Position numbers and translations under genes: made by a program. 64,000 bases of DNA from an uncultured Prevotellaceae bacterium (lineage in GTDB: Bacteria > Bacteroidota > Bacteroidia > Bacteroidales > Bacteroidaceae), in NCBI GenBank assembly GCA_900316575.1, contig ONDJ01000008.1, forward strand, positions 1 through 64,000. The letters are read 5' to 3'. Shown here piece by piece: positions 27,797 through 36,912 of this stretch (position 1 is the first letter of the stretch; each line of letters starts with the position of its first letter). The notes under the pieces are model-generated. The model saw only the letters and a program-made list of their open reading frames with translations, ran no database searches and was not told the origin of the DNA.

Positions 27797-28186
27797 ATGG
27801 CAAAGAAAACAGTTGCAGCTAAAAAGAGAGTTGTTAAAGTAACCGCACAAGGTCAGCTCCACGTGCACAGCTCTTTCAACAATATCATTGTGTCGCTCGC
27901 TAATGACGAAGGACAAGTGATTTCTTGGTCAAGTGCCGGCAAGATGGGTTTCCGTGGTTCAAAGAAGAACACCCCCTACGCCGCTCAGATGGCCGCTCAA
28001 GATTGTGCAAAGGTGGCCTACGACCTTGGTCTTCGCAAGGTAAAAGCTTATGTCAAAGGTCCTGGAAACGGTCGTGAAAGTGCCATACGCACTATTCATG
28101 GCGCAGGAATTGAGGTTACAGAAATTGTAGATGTAACACCACTGCCCCACAATGGCTGTCGCCCTCCAAAGCGTCGCCGTGTATAA
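27797..28186 (+). CDS. rpsK: 30S ribosomal protein S11
   Basis: 129 residues with the hallmark core [36 protein letters not shown] and the C-terminal [15 protein letters not shown]. Part of the 30S platform near the E site. Confidence 0.98.
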   Translation: MAKKTVAAKKRVVKVTAQGQLHVHSSFNNIIVSLANDEGQVISWSSAGKMGFRGSKKNTPYAAQMAAQDCAKVAYDLGLRKVKAYVKGPGNGRESAIRTIHGAGIEVTEIVDVTPLPHNGCRPPKRRRV

Positions 28187-28241
28187 TGCAGTGTTCGTAA
28201 GTTCTCAATTATTTTTTATTTAACAACCAGCAACAAATATT

Positions 28242-28850
28242 ATGGCAAGATATATCGGTCCTAAGACACGTATCGCTCGCAAGTTCGGCGAAGCCATTTT
28301 TGGTCCAGACAAAGTGCTCTCAAAGCGTAACTATCCTCCAGGCCAGCAGGGTAATAATCGTCGTCGTAAGACATCAGAATACGGCATCATGCTTGCTGAA
28401 AAGCAAAAAGCCAAGTACACCTATGGTGTTCTTGAAAAGCAATTCCGTAATCTCTTTGACAAAGCAGCTCGTTCCACTGGTATTACTGGTGAAGTTCTCC
28501 TGCAGAGTCTTGAGAGCCGTCTTGATAATGTGGTTTATCGTCTTGGTATAGCTCCCACTCGTGCAGCAGCTCGTCAGCTTGTCAGCCACAAGCATATTGT
28601 CGTTGACGGCAAGGTACTCAACATTCCTTCCTATAGTGTAAAACCCGGTCAGATTGTAGGCGTGCGCGAAAAGTCTAAGTCACTCGAAGTGATTGCTGAT
28701 TCTTTGGCAGGTTTCAATCATGGCAAGTACGCATGGATTGAATGGGACGAAAGCAGCAAGAGCGGTAAGTTCCTCCATCGTCCTGATCGTGCTGATATTC
28801 CCGAGAATATCCGCGAGCAGTTGATCGTAGAACTCTACTCTAAGAACTAA
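28242..28850 (+). CDS. rpsD: 30S ribosomal protein S4, zinc-free form
   Basis: 202 residues. The N-terminal part lacks the zinc Cys residues of some S4 proteins. The S4 RNA-binding domain is at about 95-155 ([20 protein letters not shown] and [20 protein letters not shown]). S4 starts 30S assembly and in Escherichia coli represses the alpha operon. Confidence 0.98.
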   Translation: MARYIGPKTRIARKFGEAIFGPDKVLSKRNYPPGQQGNNRRRKTSEYGIMLAEKQKAKYTYGVLEKQFRNLFDKAARSTGITGEVLLQSLESRLDNVVYRLGIAPTRAAARQLVSHKHIVVDGKVLNIPSYSVKPGQIVGVREKSKSLEVIADSLAGFNHGKYAWIEWDESSKSGKFLHRPDRADIPENIREQLIVELYSKN

Positions 28851-28994
28851 TTCCCGATATAAGAGCATTCTCCCTTCATTTTTTGAGCGTGCTTTTATAT
28901 ATCACACCCCAACGCCAATGAGCGTTCATGCCTCCTTTTCATTGAGGCATATCCACACACACCACATCCACAAACAACACACAAAAACTCACAC
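28851..28994 (+). promoter_or_regulatory. 144-base rpsD-rpoA spacer with two hairpins
   Basis: Holds AACGCC-AATGA-(G)GCGTT-like and ATGCCTC (28928-28934) / GAGGCAT (28944-28950) hairpins followed by a C/A-only stretch of about 45 bases up to the rpoA ATG. There is no U run, so not a terminator; it may be an unstructured ribosome landing zone that helps raise rpoA translation. Function is inference. Confidence 0.35.
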
Positions 28995-29987
28995 ATGGCG
29001 ATATTAGCATTTCAAAAGCCCGACAAAGTTGTAATGCTCGAAAGCGACAACAAGCACGGCATCTTTGAGTTCCGTCCCCTTGAACCCGGTTTCGGCGTTA
29101 CTATAGGTAATGCTCTGCGTCGCATCCTGCTTTCCTCACTGGAAGGCTACGCCATCAACACCATCAAGATCGATGGTGTCGATCACGAGTTCGCCTCCAT
29201 TCAAGGTGTGCGTGAGGATGTAACCAACATTATTCTCAACCTCAAACAAGTTCGTTTCCGTTGTCTTTCTGAAGATAACGAATCCGAGACTGTGAGCATC
29301 TCGGTGGAAAACACCAAGGAATTCCGTGCTGGCGACATTGGTCAGCAGCTCTCAGCGTTTGAAGTGTTGAATCCCGATCTTATTATCTGCCACCTTGCTC
29401 CCAAGACCTCCATGCAGATACAGCTCACAATCAACAAAGGGCGCGGCTACGTTCCTTCAGAAGAAAATCGTGAGTTCTGCAAAGAGGTGTCGCAGATAGC
29501 TATAGATTCAATCTATACCCCCATCCGTAATGTCAAGTATATCGTTGATCCCTTCCGCGTAGAGCAGAAGACCGACTATGACAAACTCACTCTTGACATC
29601 ACAACGGACGGTTCCATTACGCCCAAAGATGCGCTTCAGGAGGCTGCAAAAATTCTTATTCAGCACTTCGCACTCTTCTCTGATGAGAAAATTACCGTTG
29701 AAGATCGTGCTGAGGAAGAGAACAAAGAGATTGACGAAGAAGTACTTCACATGCGTCAGTTGCTTAAGACCAAGCTTACCGACATGAAGCTTTCTGTTCG
29801 TGCCCTCAACTGTCTCAAGGCAGCCGAGGTTTCCACGTTAGGCGATCTTGTTCAGTTCAACAAGTCCGACCTCCTCAAGTTCCGCAACTTTGGAAAGAAA
29901 TCGCTCACCGAGCTTGATGATTTGCTCGCGAGTCTGAATCTGTCGTTTGGAACTGACATTACTAAGTACAAGTTAGAAAAAGATTAA
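28995..29987 (+). CDS. rpoA: RNA polymerase alpha subunit
   Basis: 330 residues. N-terminal dimer domain with [20 protein letters not shown] and the C-terminal domain (about 250-325) with the helix-hairpin-helix [20 protein letters not shown] and [20 protein letters not shown], which contact UP elements and activators. Normal length for the phylum. Confidence 0.98.
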   Translation: MAILAFQKPDKVVMLESDNKHGIFEFRPLEPGFGVTIGNALRRILLSSLEGYAINTIKIDGVDHEFASIQGVREDVTNIILNLKQVRFRCLSEDNESETVSISVENTKEFRAGDIGQQLSAFEVLNPDLIICHLAPKTSMQIQLTINKGRGYVPSEENREFCKEVSQIAIDSIYTPIRNVKYIVDPFRVEQKTDYDKLTLDITTDGSITPKDALQEAAKILIQHFALFSDEKITVEDRAEEENKEIDEEVLHMRQLLKTKLTDMKLSVRALNCLKAAEVSTLGDLVQFNKSDLLKFRNFGKKSLTELDDLLASLNLSFGTDITKYKLEKD

Positions 29988-29995
29988 ACTCAACA

Positions 29996-30571
29996 ATGAG
30001 ACACAACAAAAAATTCAACCATCTGAGTCGTACTGCTTCTCACAGAAGTGCCATGTTGGCAAACATGGCTTGTTCTCTGATCAAGCACAAAAGAATCACT
30101 ACGACTCTTGCCAAGGCCAAAGCCTTGAAAAAGTATGTAGAGCCGCTCATTACCAAGTGCAAGAGCGACACCACCACCAATCGCCGCGTTGTCTTCCGCT
30201 ATTTACAAGACAAGTATGCTGTGACCGAACTTTTCAAAGAGATTTCACAGAAAGTAGGCGACCGTCCTGGTGGCTACACCCGTATCATCAAAACAGGTTT
30301 CCGTCCCAGCGATGGTGCCGACATGTGCTTCATCGAACTCGTTGACTACAATGAGAATATGGCTAAGACTCAGAAGAAGGCCACACGTCGTAGTCGTCGC
30401 GGAGGAAAGAAGACAACCACCGATGCCGCAGCTCCTGCTGAAGAAACTGCCGTAGTTGAAGAAGCTCCCGTAGCCGAGGAAGCTCCGAAGGCTGAAGAAG
30501 TAGCTGAAGTGGTAGAAACCGCTGAAGCCGTTGCTGCTGAATCCGAAGATGATACACAAGTAACCGCATAA
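29996..30571 (+). CDS. rplQ: 50S ribosomal protein L17 with acidic C-terminal extension
   Basis: 191 residues. The first 120 are the family core ([40 protein letters not shown]). After a basic patch ([14 protein letters not shown]) comes a tail of about 55 residues made almost only of Ala, Glu, Val and Pro, low in complexity and strongly acidic. Similar tails occur on L17 in Bacteroidetes; the role is not known. Last gene of the operon, followed by a terminator. Confidence 0.96.
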   Translation: MRHNKKFNHLSRTASHRSAMLANMACSLIKHKRITTTLAKAKALKKYVEPLITKCKSDTTTNRRVVFRYLQDKYAVTELFKEISQKVGDRPGGYTRIIKTGFRPSDGADMCFIELVDYNENMAKTQKKATRRSRRGGKKTTTDAAAPAEETAVVEEAPVAEEAPKAEEVAEVVETAEAVAAESEDDTQVTA

Positions 30572-30603
30572 TAACACCGACACATTTATTTAATTGCCAC
30601 TAT

Positions 30604-30643
30604 AAGTACTCCCTGAGCCGCGAGGTTTGGGGAGTACTTTTAG
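30604..30643 (+). terminator. Terminator of the ribosomal operon
   Basis: AAGTACTCCC (30604-30613) pairs perfectly with GGGAGTACTT (30630-30639), followed by TTTAGTTAT. Lies 33 bases after the rplQ stop. Confidence 0.85.
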
Positions 30644-30868
30644 TTATATATCGATTTATTGTAGCAAACAACGCCGAAATGTTGTAATCCCCTTATGGTA
30701 AAGCCTTCTGCTTCGTTAGCAGGGCCTATGTAAGGCGTGTCTCATGGGGCGCGGTCGTATTGCCCGTGTAGTGTTTGCGAGTGGTTCAATGCACGAGCAA
30801 AAGGCTTATTCTCTTCTTGCTTTATAGCATAAACATCCTTTGTCCCTATCGAGGTGGCAATAGGAGTC

Positions 30869-30958
30869 CGATACGTACGTGATTTCCGTACGGTGTGCAC
30901 GTAATTTTCGTACGATGCGTATGTGATTTTCGTACGATGCGCACGCGAAGGCATCCTA
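30869..30958. repeat. 22-base-period array, copy B
   Basis: CGTACG cores at 30887, 30909 and 30931 are exactly 22 bases apart; a fourth at 30874 is only 13 bases away from the first, as if a unit had been shortened. Spacers read GTGTGCACGTAATTTT and ATGCGTATGTGATTTT. The right edge CGTACGATGCGCACGC is shared with copy C. Confidence 0.85.
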
Positions 30959-31003
30959 TACGTTGCGCGAAAAGCGTGTTCTCCCGCCGCAAAGCTTGGG
31001 AGT

Positions 31004-31025
31004 GCGGGCCTCCGTCCTCGCCCGC
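31004..31025. repeat. REP-like hairpin GCGGGC/GCCCGC
   Basis: GCGGGC (31004-31009) and GCCCGC (31020-31025) around a 10-base loop, preceded by GGGAGT and followed by AACAAG, matching the frame of the hairpin at 14646-14662. Confidence 0.5.
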
Positions 31026-31207
31026 AACAAGTGTGTCGTCCGCGAAGAAGCGAATTTCTAACGACCGCGCCCCATGCGTAGCACCCCTTCTGTCGCTTTG
31101 ACTCTAAAGGGCGTGGTATGAAGCTAAAGTTTTGGCATTTTGTTGGGATTTTGTTTGCAATAGTTACAACTTGTCGGGTTATGTACGAAAAAAGATACGC
31201 AATTTTT

Positions 31208-31237
31208 TTTGCAGGGAATTTTTAGTGTTTACATTTG
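31208..31237 (+). promoter_or_regulatory. Promoter of the large T9SS protein
   Basis: TTTG (31208-31211), 18 bases, TACATTTG (31230-31237). The leader of about 65 nt carries TTTATTAACCAAA (31287-31299) just before the ATG, shared with the gene at the left edge. Confidence 0.7.
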
Positions 31238-31309
31238 CAGTCTCAAAGAGTTTTGAAAGGAAACACATATTTTATTTACAACTTAATTTATTAACCAAAA
31301 CACATCTCT

Positions 31310-34300
31310 ATGAGAAAAATTACTTCTCTGCTGATGCTGCTCGTGCTTGCCGTGTTCGGCAACGTGACAGCTTTTGCGCAAGGTGCTGACAACACTGTAG
31401 AGTACGATGCCTATCCTAAGTGGTCTGCTAATGACAACGCCAGTGTGTATTGGGTAGGTTTCTTGACCCCTGGAACAGAGGATAAATCGTACATGATGAG
31501 CGCCTTCCAATTTTACCAAGTCTCTGGCTTTGGTAATGCTGAGTGCTATACGGCTATTTGTACAGAGGTGCCAGACTATTCAAGTGCTGGTACCAATGGT
31601 CGCGTAGCTATTATTCCTGAAGCGTCTGTTCTTGCTGTATCAACCAATACGGTTGAAGCTGGTGCAGAAGCTTACTACACTTACAATCTTGATGAGGAAA
31701 TTGAATTGATTGGCGGCACCGTCTATTACATGGTGTTCTTGGCCAGCAATGTACCCAATGATGAGGGAATGTACACCTGTTCTGCAACGCGTGTACGTCT
31801 TCGCAACAGTGTTAGCTATCCAGCCGGCGTATGTCTCGGTAATGGTGCATTGCGTTCAGATCTTGCTCCTGGTTTCAAAGCTACGCTCACCATGTCAGAT
31901 TATGACTATGCACTCATTCAGTTGAGCCAACTTGTAGCTGAAGTCAACTTCGATGCCGAGAGCTACGTTATGGACACTCCTGGTGGTTATCCCAGCGAAC
32001 TCGTTTATGCTTGTGAAGAAGCTTACATCGAAGCTCAAGACCTGAACGACAATCCCGATGGCGCTACGTTAGAGCAAGTACAGGCTGCTATTACGAAGCT
32101 CCAAAATGCTTATGCTGCATTGCTCGCAGGTATCATTCCCGTAGAGTTTACGCCTGGTTACTACATGATGGTCAATGCTCGTCTCACCTCGAGCACCGCT
32201 CCTGTCAATCAGCTTGACGAGATCGATCTGACCAACTGTGTAGTTGCAGCCACCGATGCAATCAACCTCACATACGCCGACGCTGCCAACACAACGCTCG
32301 AAGGTGCTGAAGCAGAACCCGCTCATATCTTTGATATCCGCGAGGCAGAAGATGGTCTCTACACCATCAAGAGCATTCTCTTTAACAACTATGTTGACGA
32401 TGCTGGTAGCCGCAGCACCGGTTATGGTTTTGTTGACGATGTAGCCAACGCCGGTCGTTTTGCCGTACAGACCAGTAGCAACGTGGCAGGCATGGTTTAC
32501 CTCCAGCACAGCAGTGTGGCCGAAAGCACTGAGTATAACTCACTCTGTGTTTCGCCTTCCTATAAAAAAGTTACTGACTGGGCACAAGACGCTTATGCTT
32601 CTTGGTACATGGTTCCTGTAACGCAGGAAACGGTTGATGCACTTGCTGACAAGATCAATGAGCAACGTGCCATCGTAGCTCAGAAGCAACTCAACGACAC
32701 TCTTCAGAAGTACTACACCGCAGCTGTTGAGGCACGCGAGGCTGGTCGTTCGTTCATCTTCGACGGAACCAACGATGGTCAGTTTGTTGTAGGCGATGGT
32801 CTCATCATTGATGCCACTCAGCTCTTCAGCAATGCTAAGGATCCCCAAGAAGGTTCTTACGACGGTTTGCTCGATACCGACTACACAACGTTCTTCCACA
32901 GCTCATGGCACGCTAGTGCTCCTGCCGCTGAAGCCCACTATATGCAGATGGACCTCGGTGAAGAAGTGCAGACCCTCGTGCTGAAGTATGGCGTTCGCAG
33001 CAATGCTGGTAGCAACGACATTCCTTACACCGTGACGCTCTATGGAACTAACGACGCTTCGTTGCTCTCTAAGGCTCCTGTAGGAACCGAAGGCGAAGAC
33101 GGCTATGTTCCTGGCGATACCATTTCTTGCGAAGAATGGACCAATCTTGGCCAGTACACTATGACCTATCAGTATGGTTTGCTCGATGCCGAAGGAAACG
33201 CCGTGAATAACTCTGGTCGTCGCACAAGTGCTCCCGTTGTGATGGGTGCCGGTGTGACAACTTTCGAACTTCCCCAAGCTTACCAGTACATTCGCCTGAG
33301 CGTAGATGAAACTGTTCAGAGCATCGTGAATGGTAGCAAGCGCTCCAATGGCGACGGCTTCAACTACTGGAACCTCGGTTCACTCCGTGCTTACTCTGGT
33401 GAGTACGACCCCGACTGCGTATATGCTCACATGGACGAGGCTGCTAGGACCGAACTCGAAGGTAGCATCTCAGCTGCCGCTACTGAGTTGGAGAGCGAAG
33501 CTGCTACACAAGCTACTATCGATCGCCTGAAAGCCGCTTACGAAGCCTTCATGGCTATCTATCCCGACAAGAGCAAGCTTCAGGCTGCTATTGACGAAGC
33601 TAAGAGCTGGTTGACTCCCGCCGTAGAAGGTGCAGAGATGGGTAATTACTCTCCCGAGTCAAAGACTCCTTTCCAAACTGTTATTGAGGAAGCCCAAGGT
33701 GTTGCAGATGGTATCTTGACATTCACAGCCTATACCGAAGCTATGCAAAACTTGAGCACCGCTAAGGAAGCCTTTGCCGCTCGTCTCATCAAGCCCGAAA
33801 CAGGTTACTACAACATCGTTAGCCTCACCACTGGTGCCGCTAAAGAATCTTATCTCGTAGCTCGTTCTACCAGTACCACCAGCAACCGCGCTAACAGCGG
33901 TCTGGGTTGGAACTATGCAGGCAAACTCTCTTCCGACTACGTGAACACCTTGTGGTATGTAGAGAAGCTCGACAATGGTAAGTACACCTTCAAGAACGTA
34001 GCTACTGGCTACTACATGGACAACACGCAGACTGCTCTCAGCGGTGGTGTTGCTCAGGTGGCTGAAGCTAAGGAAATTGATCTCCGTGCCGCTCGCGACA
34101 CCGCTGGTATCGGCTTCAACTTCGTAATCAACGAAGAAGGTACCCTCTTTGGTAACTCCGATCCCAATGGTGTGTTTGTAGTTTGGAGCGCAGGTAATGG
34201 TAACGACAACAGCGCATGGAGCTTCCAGCCTGCTTCTTACGAAGGCACAATGACCATTAATCTCAACAAGCCCGTTAGCGTTCACACCTTGCCGTTTGAC

Positions 34301-34855
34301 GTAATGGGCCTGAGCAATGCTTACGAGGTTGCTGGTATTACTGAAGACGGTGCTTCCGTAGCTCTCAACGCTATCTCTGGAACCATCACTGCTGGTACTC
34401 CGTTCGTTGTCGTAGCCGATACCTCTGTGACCAAGGCCGTTCAAGCCTTCCTCACCGCCAACACACCTGAAGAGATTGCTTACGCACGTGAAGCACTCAC
34501 CGTGAATGGTCTCGTTGGTACCTTCGAGCCTGACACGATTGACGAAAAGTGCCTCGTGATGAACACGCAGAGCACTGAGCTCACTTATGCTAACTTGCTC
34601 CGCTACCAGATTGTAGCTGCCAACAGCGGTTACTTCGTTTGGAGCCAGCTCCAAGAGCTCACTCCTGTAGCTTCAGGCGACCAGTTGCTTACCCTCACTG
34701 CCGACCTCGTCAATGGCATTGAGACTATCCTTGCAGAGCCCGTAGCTCCTGCTCGTCAGGGTGTCTTCACGCTCCAGGGTCAGCGAGTAGCCAACACGCG
34801 CAATCTGCCCGCAGGCGTTTATATCGTCAACGGACGCAAGGTGCTCGTGAAGTAA
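31310..34855 (+). CDS. Large T9SS-secreted protein with FIVAR-like and discoidin-like domains
   Basis: 1181 residues. A signal peptide (MRKITSLLMLLVLAVFGNVT, cut after AFAQ) and a C-terminal T9SS tail (VFTLQGQRV...LPAGVYIVNGRKVLVK) frame the protein. Between them: a beta-rich region (30-200), a FIVAR-like three-helix module (about 225-270, EQVQAAITKLQNAYAALLAG), two ricin/beta-trefoil-like parts (YYMMVNARL..., YYNIVSLTTG...), a carbohydrate-binding or F5/8C-like sandwich (about 485-700, MQMDLGEEVQTLVLKYGVRS) and a second FIVAR-like module (about 760-840). No catalytic domain is recognised. Such modules occur in surface proteins that bind glycans or other ligands. The coding sequence uses preferred codons (AAC, TAC, GAC, CTC, GCT) far more strictly than its neighbours, which suggests very high expression. 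Confidence 0.8.
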   Translation: MRKITSLLMLLVLAVFGNVTAFAQGADNTVEYDAYPKWSANDNASVYWVGFLTPGTEDKSYMMSAFQFYQVSGFGNAECYTAICTEVPDYSSAGTNGRVAIIPEASVLAVSTNTVEAGAEAYYTYNLDEEIELIGGTVYYMVFLASNVPNDEGMYTCSATRVRLRNSVSYPAGVCLGNGALRSDLAPGFKATLTMSDYDYALIQLSQLVAEVNFDAESYVMDTPGGYPSELVYACEEAYIEAQDLNDNPDGATLEQVQAAITKLQNAYAALLAGIIPVEFTPGYYMMVNARLTSSTAPVNQLDEIDLTNCVVAATDAINLTYADAANTTLEGAEAEPAHIFDIREAEDGLYTIKSILFNNYVDDAGSRSTGYGFVDDVANAGRFAVQTSSNVAGMVYLQHSSVAESTEYNSLCVSPSYKKVTDWAQDAYASWYMVPVTQETVDALADKINEQRAIVAQKQLNDTLQKYYTAAVEAREAGRSFIFDGTNDGQFVVGDGLIIDATQLFSNAKDPQEGSYDGLLDTDYTTFFHSSWHASAPAAEAHYMQMDLGEEVQTLVLKYGVRSNAGSNDIPYTVTLYGTNDASLLSKAPVGTEGEDGYVPGDTISCEEWTNLGQYTMTYQYGLLDAEGNAVNNSGRRTSAPVVMGAGVTTFELPQAYQYIRLSVDETVQSIVNGSKRSNGDGFNYWNLGSLRAYSGEYDPDCVYAHMDEAARTELEGSISAAATELESEAATQATIDRLKAAYEAFMAIYPDKSKLQAAIDEAKSWLTPAVEGAEMGNYSPESKTPFQTVIEEAQGVADGILTFTAYTEAMQNLSTAKEAFAARLIKPETGYYNIVSLTTGAAKESYLVARSTSTTSNRANSGLGWNYAGKLSSDYVNTLWYVEKLDNGKYTFKNVATGYYMDNTQTALSGGVAQVAEAKEIDLRAARDTAGIGFNFVINEEGTLFGNSDPNGVFVVWSAGNGNDNSAWSFQPASYEGTMTINLNKPVSVHTLPFDVMGLSNAYEVAGITEDGASVALNAISGTITAGTPFVVVADTSVTKAVQAFLTANTPEEIAYAREALTVNGLVGTFEPDTIDEKCLVMNTQSTELTYANLLRYQIVAANSGYFVWSQLQELTPVASGDQLLTLTADLVNGIETILAEPVAPARQGVFTLQGQRVANTRNLPAGVYIVNGRKVLVK

Positions 34856-34891
34856 ACATTCGCACACAAGCGCATTAGCGCACAAACTCCC

Positions 34892-34934
34892 AACGGGAGG
34901 AAACTTCATCATGAGGTTTCCTCCCGTTTTCTTA
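34892..34934 (+). terminator. Terminator after the large T9SS gene
   Basis: AACGGGAGGAAAC (34892-34904) pairs perfectly with GTTTCCTCCCGTT (34916-34928), followed by TTCTTAG. Starts 37 bases after the stop codon. Confidence 0.9.
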
Positions 34935-35181
34935 GTTGTAGTAGAAAGTCTAAGTGTTTCAGTAAGTACGCGGCAGGTATAAATTCTGTCTGCCGTTTCA
35001 GAATTTCTTGATGCCTCAGTGGAAACTTTTGCTGGGCTGTTTGAGCATAGCTCCACGTTTCTATACAAAGCGTAAGTGGCTGTTGTTTCCTCACGTAGCG
35101 GAGGCTTATGCGTAGGTATCCCGTCGTTTTTGACAAAATGCCTACAAATCTTTTCTGTTTGTGACTTTTTGTATGCAAGTC
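34935..35181. other. Non-coding stretch
   Basis: AT-rich region between a terminator and the promoter at 35182. A minus-strand open frame of 89 codons (34909-35178) crosses the terminator hairpin and has no family features; I judge it chance. Confidence 0.5.
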
Positions 35182-35213
35182 TTTGTTAATAATATACTTA
35201 TTGCATATTTTTG
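35182..35213 (+). promoter_or_regulatory. Promoter of the small secreted ORF
   Basis: TTTG (35182-35185), 20 bases, TATTTTTG (35206-35213); leader of about 75 nt to the ATG at 35294. Confidence 0.65.
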
Positions 35214-35293
35214 ATCGGCTACATGTGTATGTGATTTGTCAAAAAGGACTTTGTGTAGCTGTGGAAACGTATTTATAAAAACCTTTTACTGAT

Positions 35294-35635
35294 ATGAACC
35301 AAATAGTCAAGCGCATGGTGTTGGCGTTGTTGCCAGCATTGTGTAGTCTTACAGCGATGGCGCAGTGGGACTTGGAGGGTGTGGAGGTCGATCGCTCCAA
35401 GTGGGTGGACTATACGCCAGCGTGGAATCCCGATCCTCAACTGATGATCCCAGGCGGAGGCTCAACGGGCTATCGACAGCAAGCCGAGGCAGCCGAGCGT
35501 GCAGGGAGAGGGCAAGTGCAACGTCAGCGCAGGTTACAGGATGCAAGCACCGACGAACTGCCTGTGCACTGGAACTCAACGAACCAAAGCAAAGCCAGCC
35601 ATTGGGCAATGTTCCGAATGGCTGGCTTTTTATGA
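35294..35635 (+). CDS. Small secreted protein, probably a truncated remnant
   Basis: 113 residues. A signal peptide (MNQIVKRMVLALLPALCSLT, cut after AMAQ) is followed by WDLEGVEVDRSKWVDYTPAW and NPDPQLM. From memory, this opening resembles the start of large Prevotella-type secreted papain-like proteins (WDL.GV..D...Y.DY.P..NPD..LM ... LPDHVNN). Here the text after LPVHWNSTNQ departs from that pattern and the last 14 codons overlap a strong terminator hairpin (35591-35629). It may be the surviving 5-prime part of a longer gene with a new end, or a genuine small secreted protein. The promoter is good, so it is likely transcribed. Confidence 0.5.
   Translation: MNQIVKRMVLALLPALCSLTAMAQWDLEGVEVDRSKWVDYTPAWNPDPQLMIPGGGSTGYRQQAEAAERAGRGQVQRQRRLQDASTDELPVHWNSTNQSKASHWAMFRMAGFL
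35591..35633 (+). terminator. Terminator hairpin inside the end of the small secreted ORF
   Basis: AAAGCCAGCCATT (35591-35603) pairs perfectly with AATGGCTGGCTTT (35617-35629), followed by TTTAT. The ORF stop codon (35633-35635) falls just after the U run. Confidence 0.85.
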
Positions 35636-35684
35636 AAGAGCATGTTGTAGAGGAAGGAACTTCCCCTTTGTTGAGCTCTTGATG

Positions 35685-36788
35685 CTATGTTTCGCTATTC
35701 GTGGCTTCTAACGCTTCATCTCCAACGACGTAGCGTTTGTAATAGCTGATCATGAGCGTCGTAATGGGAAGGGCAATAATCAGTCCGATGATGCCGAGCA
35801 GATAGCCCCATACGGACAGCGACAAAAGCACAATAGCAGGGTTAAGGCCCATGAGCGAACCCATGATGCGCGGCGTGAAAATCACGTCCTGCAAAATCTG
35901 AACTACAATATATACAAGGATAACGCCGCCAATGAGCACCCAAAAGTTTTCTCCGCTCTCAGCAGCGCGAAGAAGTGCTAAAATAGTAGCAGGAACGAAG
36001 CCTACCAATTGCAAGTAGGGCACAAAGCTAATGATGCCGATGAACAAGCCTAAGGCCACGGGCAGCGGGAATCCAATCAAGGCAAAACCAATGGAAAACA
36101 TCACAGCGTTGCTCAGTGCTACGAGTACTTGCCCACGGAAATAGCGACTCATGCCTTGCATCGCATCGCCCACCAATTGCGAAACAAAATTGCGCCGATT
36201 GGCAGGGATGAAGTTCAGCCAACCATCGGCAAACTTTTCGTAGTCCATCAATAAGAAGAACAGGTACAGCAACGCAACGAGCGAAGAAACCAAGTTGACA
36301 AGCACGCCTGCCGTGCTCCACAGCACGTTCCATACCTTCGGAACGACCGTCTTGATAGCACTCTGTACGTCGGGTTGGTTGAGTAGTTTTTCTATTTGTA
36401 GCTGGTCAGCGTGTTCGGTGAAAAACTCTTGTATGGCTGGCGGAATAGTAGCATTGTTCGCACCATGTTCCACAAACGAAATGGCCACTTCCTTGATGTG
36501 CGCAAATTCGCGGACGAAAGCCGGAATGAATAAATAGCCTATGCCCGTAACAACGCATACAAGAAGCACAATGGTAACCAGAATGCTGACAATGCGGAAA
36601 CGCAAGTGGCATTTCACTTGAAAAAAGTTGACAACGGGATAAAGCATATAAGCCAGCAACCATGCTACGAAGAAAGGCAGAAGCACGCTACTAAGGTAAC
36701 CGATGAGGTAGCAGGCAGCGACTAACACCGCGAGAAAAATAGCTCCTCGCACAAAGCGGTCGAAATTGATTTCCTTTTTGAGCATCAT
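35685..36788 (-). CDS. AI-2E family (PerM/UPF0118) membrane transporter
   Basis: 367 residues with about eight membrane segments: two pairs near the start (AIFLAVLVAACYLIGYLSSV and LPFFVAWLLAYMLYPVVNFF), a soluble helical stretch around 90-160, then segments with the conserved LIGFPLPVALGLFIGIISFV and PRIMGSLMGLNPAIVLLSLS motif. Members export autoinducer-2, sodium (as antiporters) or other small molecules; the substrate here cannot be told. Stands alone, divergent from rsmI; TACTTTTG at 36832-36839 (minus) is a likely -7 element. Confidence 0.85.
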   Translation of the reverse strand: MMLKKEINFDRFVRGAIFLAVLVAACYLIGYLSSVLLPFFVAWLLAYMLYPVVNFFQVKCHLRFRIVSILVTIVLLVCVVTGIGYLFIPAFVREFAHIKEVAISFVEHGANNATIPPAIQEFFTEHADQLQIEKLLNQPDVQSAIKTVVPKVWNVLWSTAGVLVNLVSSLVALLYLFFLLMDYEKFADGWLNFIPANRRNFVSQLVGDAMQGMSRYFRGQVLVALSNAVMFSIGFALIGFPLPVALGLFIGIISFVPYLQLVGFVPATILALLRAAESGENFWVLIGGVILVYIVVQILQDVIFTPRIMGSLMGLNPAIVLLSLSVWGYLLGIIGLIIALPITTLMISYYKRYVVGDEALEATNSET

Positions 36789-36883
36789 AATTTGTGGTTT
36801 GCGTTTTGCTAATAAAGACCTTAGACACGTGCAAAAGTAGTGTATTTTCTTTTCAGCCTACCGCTCGTATAAGGATTTATTGC

Positions 36884-36891
36884 TATTTTTG
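36884..36891 (+). promoter_or_regulatory. -7 promoter element before rsmI
   Basis: TATTTTTG, 21 bases before the ATG at 36913; the -33 is not clear. Confidence 0.4.
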
Positions 36892-36912
36892 GCCGCAAAA
36901 GGATGAACTGAC

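Larger units (their letters stand above)
30743..31076. mobile_element. 334-bp MITE-like element bounded by 16-bp inverted repeats
   Basis: CATGGGGCGCGGTCGT at 30743-30758 and its exact complement ACGACCGCGCCCCATG at 31061-31076 bound a non-coding segment. Inside lie array copy B (30869-30958) and a REP-like hairpin (31004-31025). No transposase is encoded and no convincing target duplication is seen, so this is a candidate miniature element rather than a proven one. It separates the ribosomal operon terminator from the promoter at 31208. Confidence 0.5.

Noticed and set aside
33659..34654. 331-codon minus-strand open frame opposite the large T9SS gene
   Set aside because: A result of the strong codon bias of the sense gene, which removes antisense stops.
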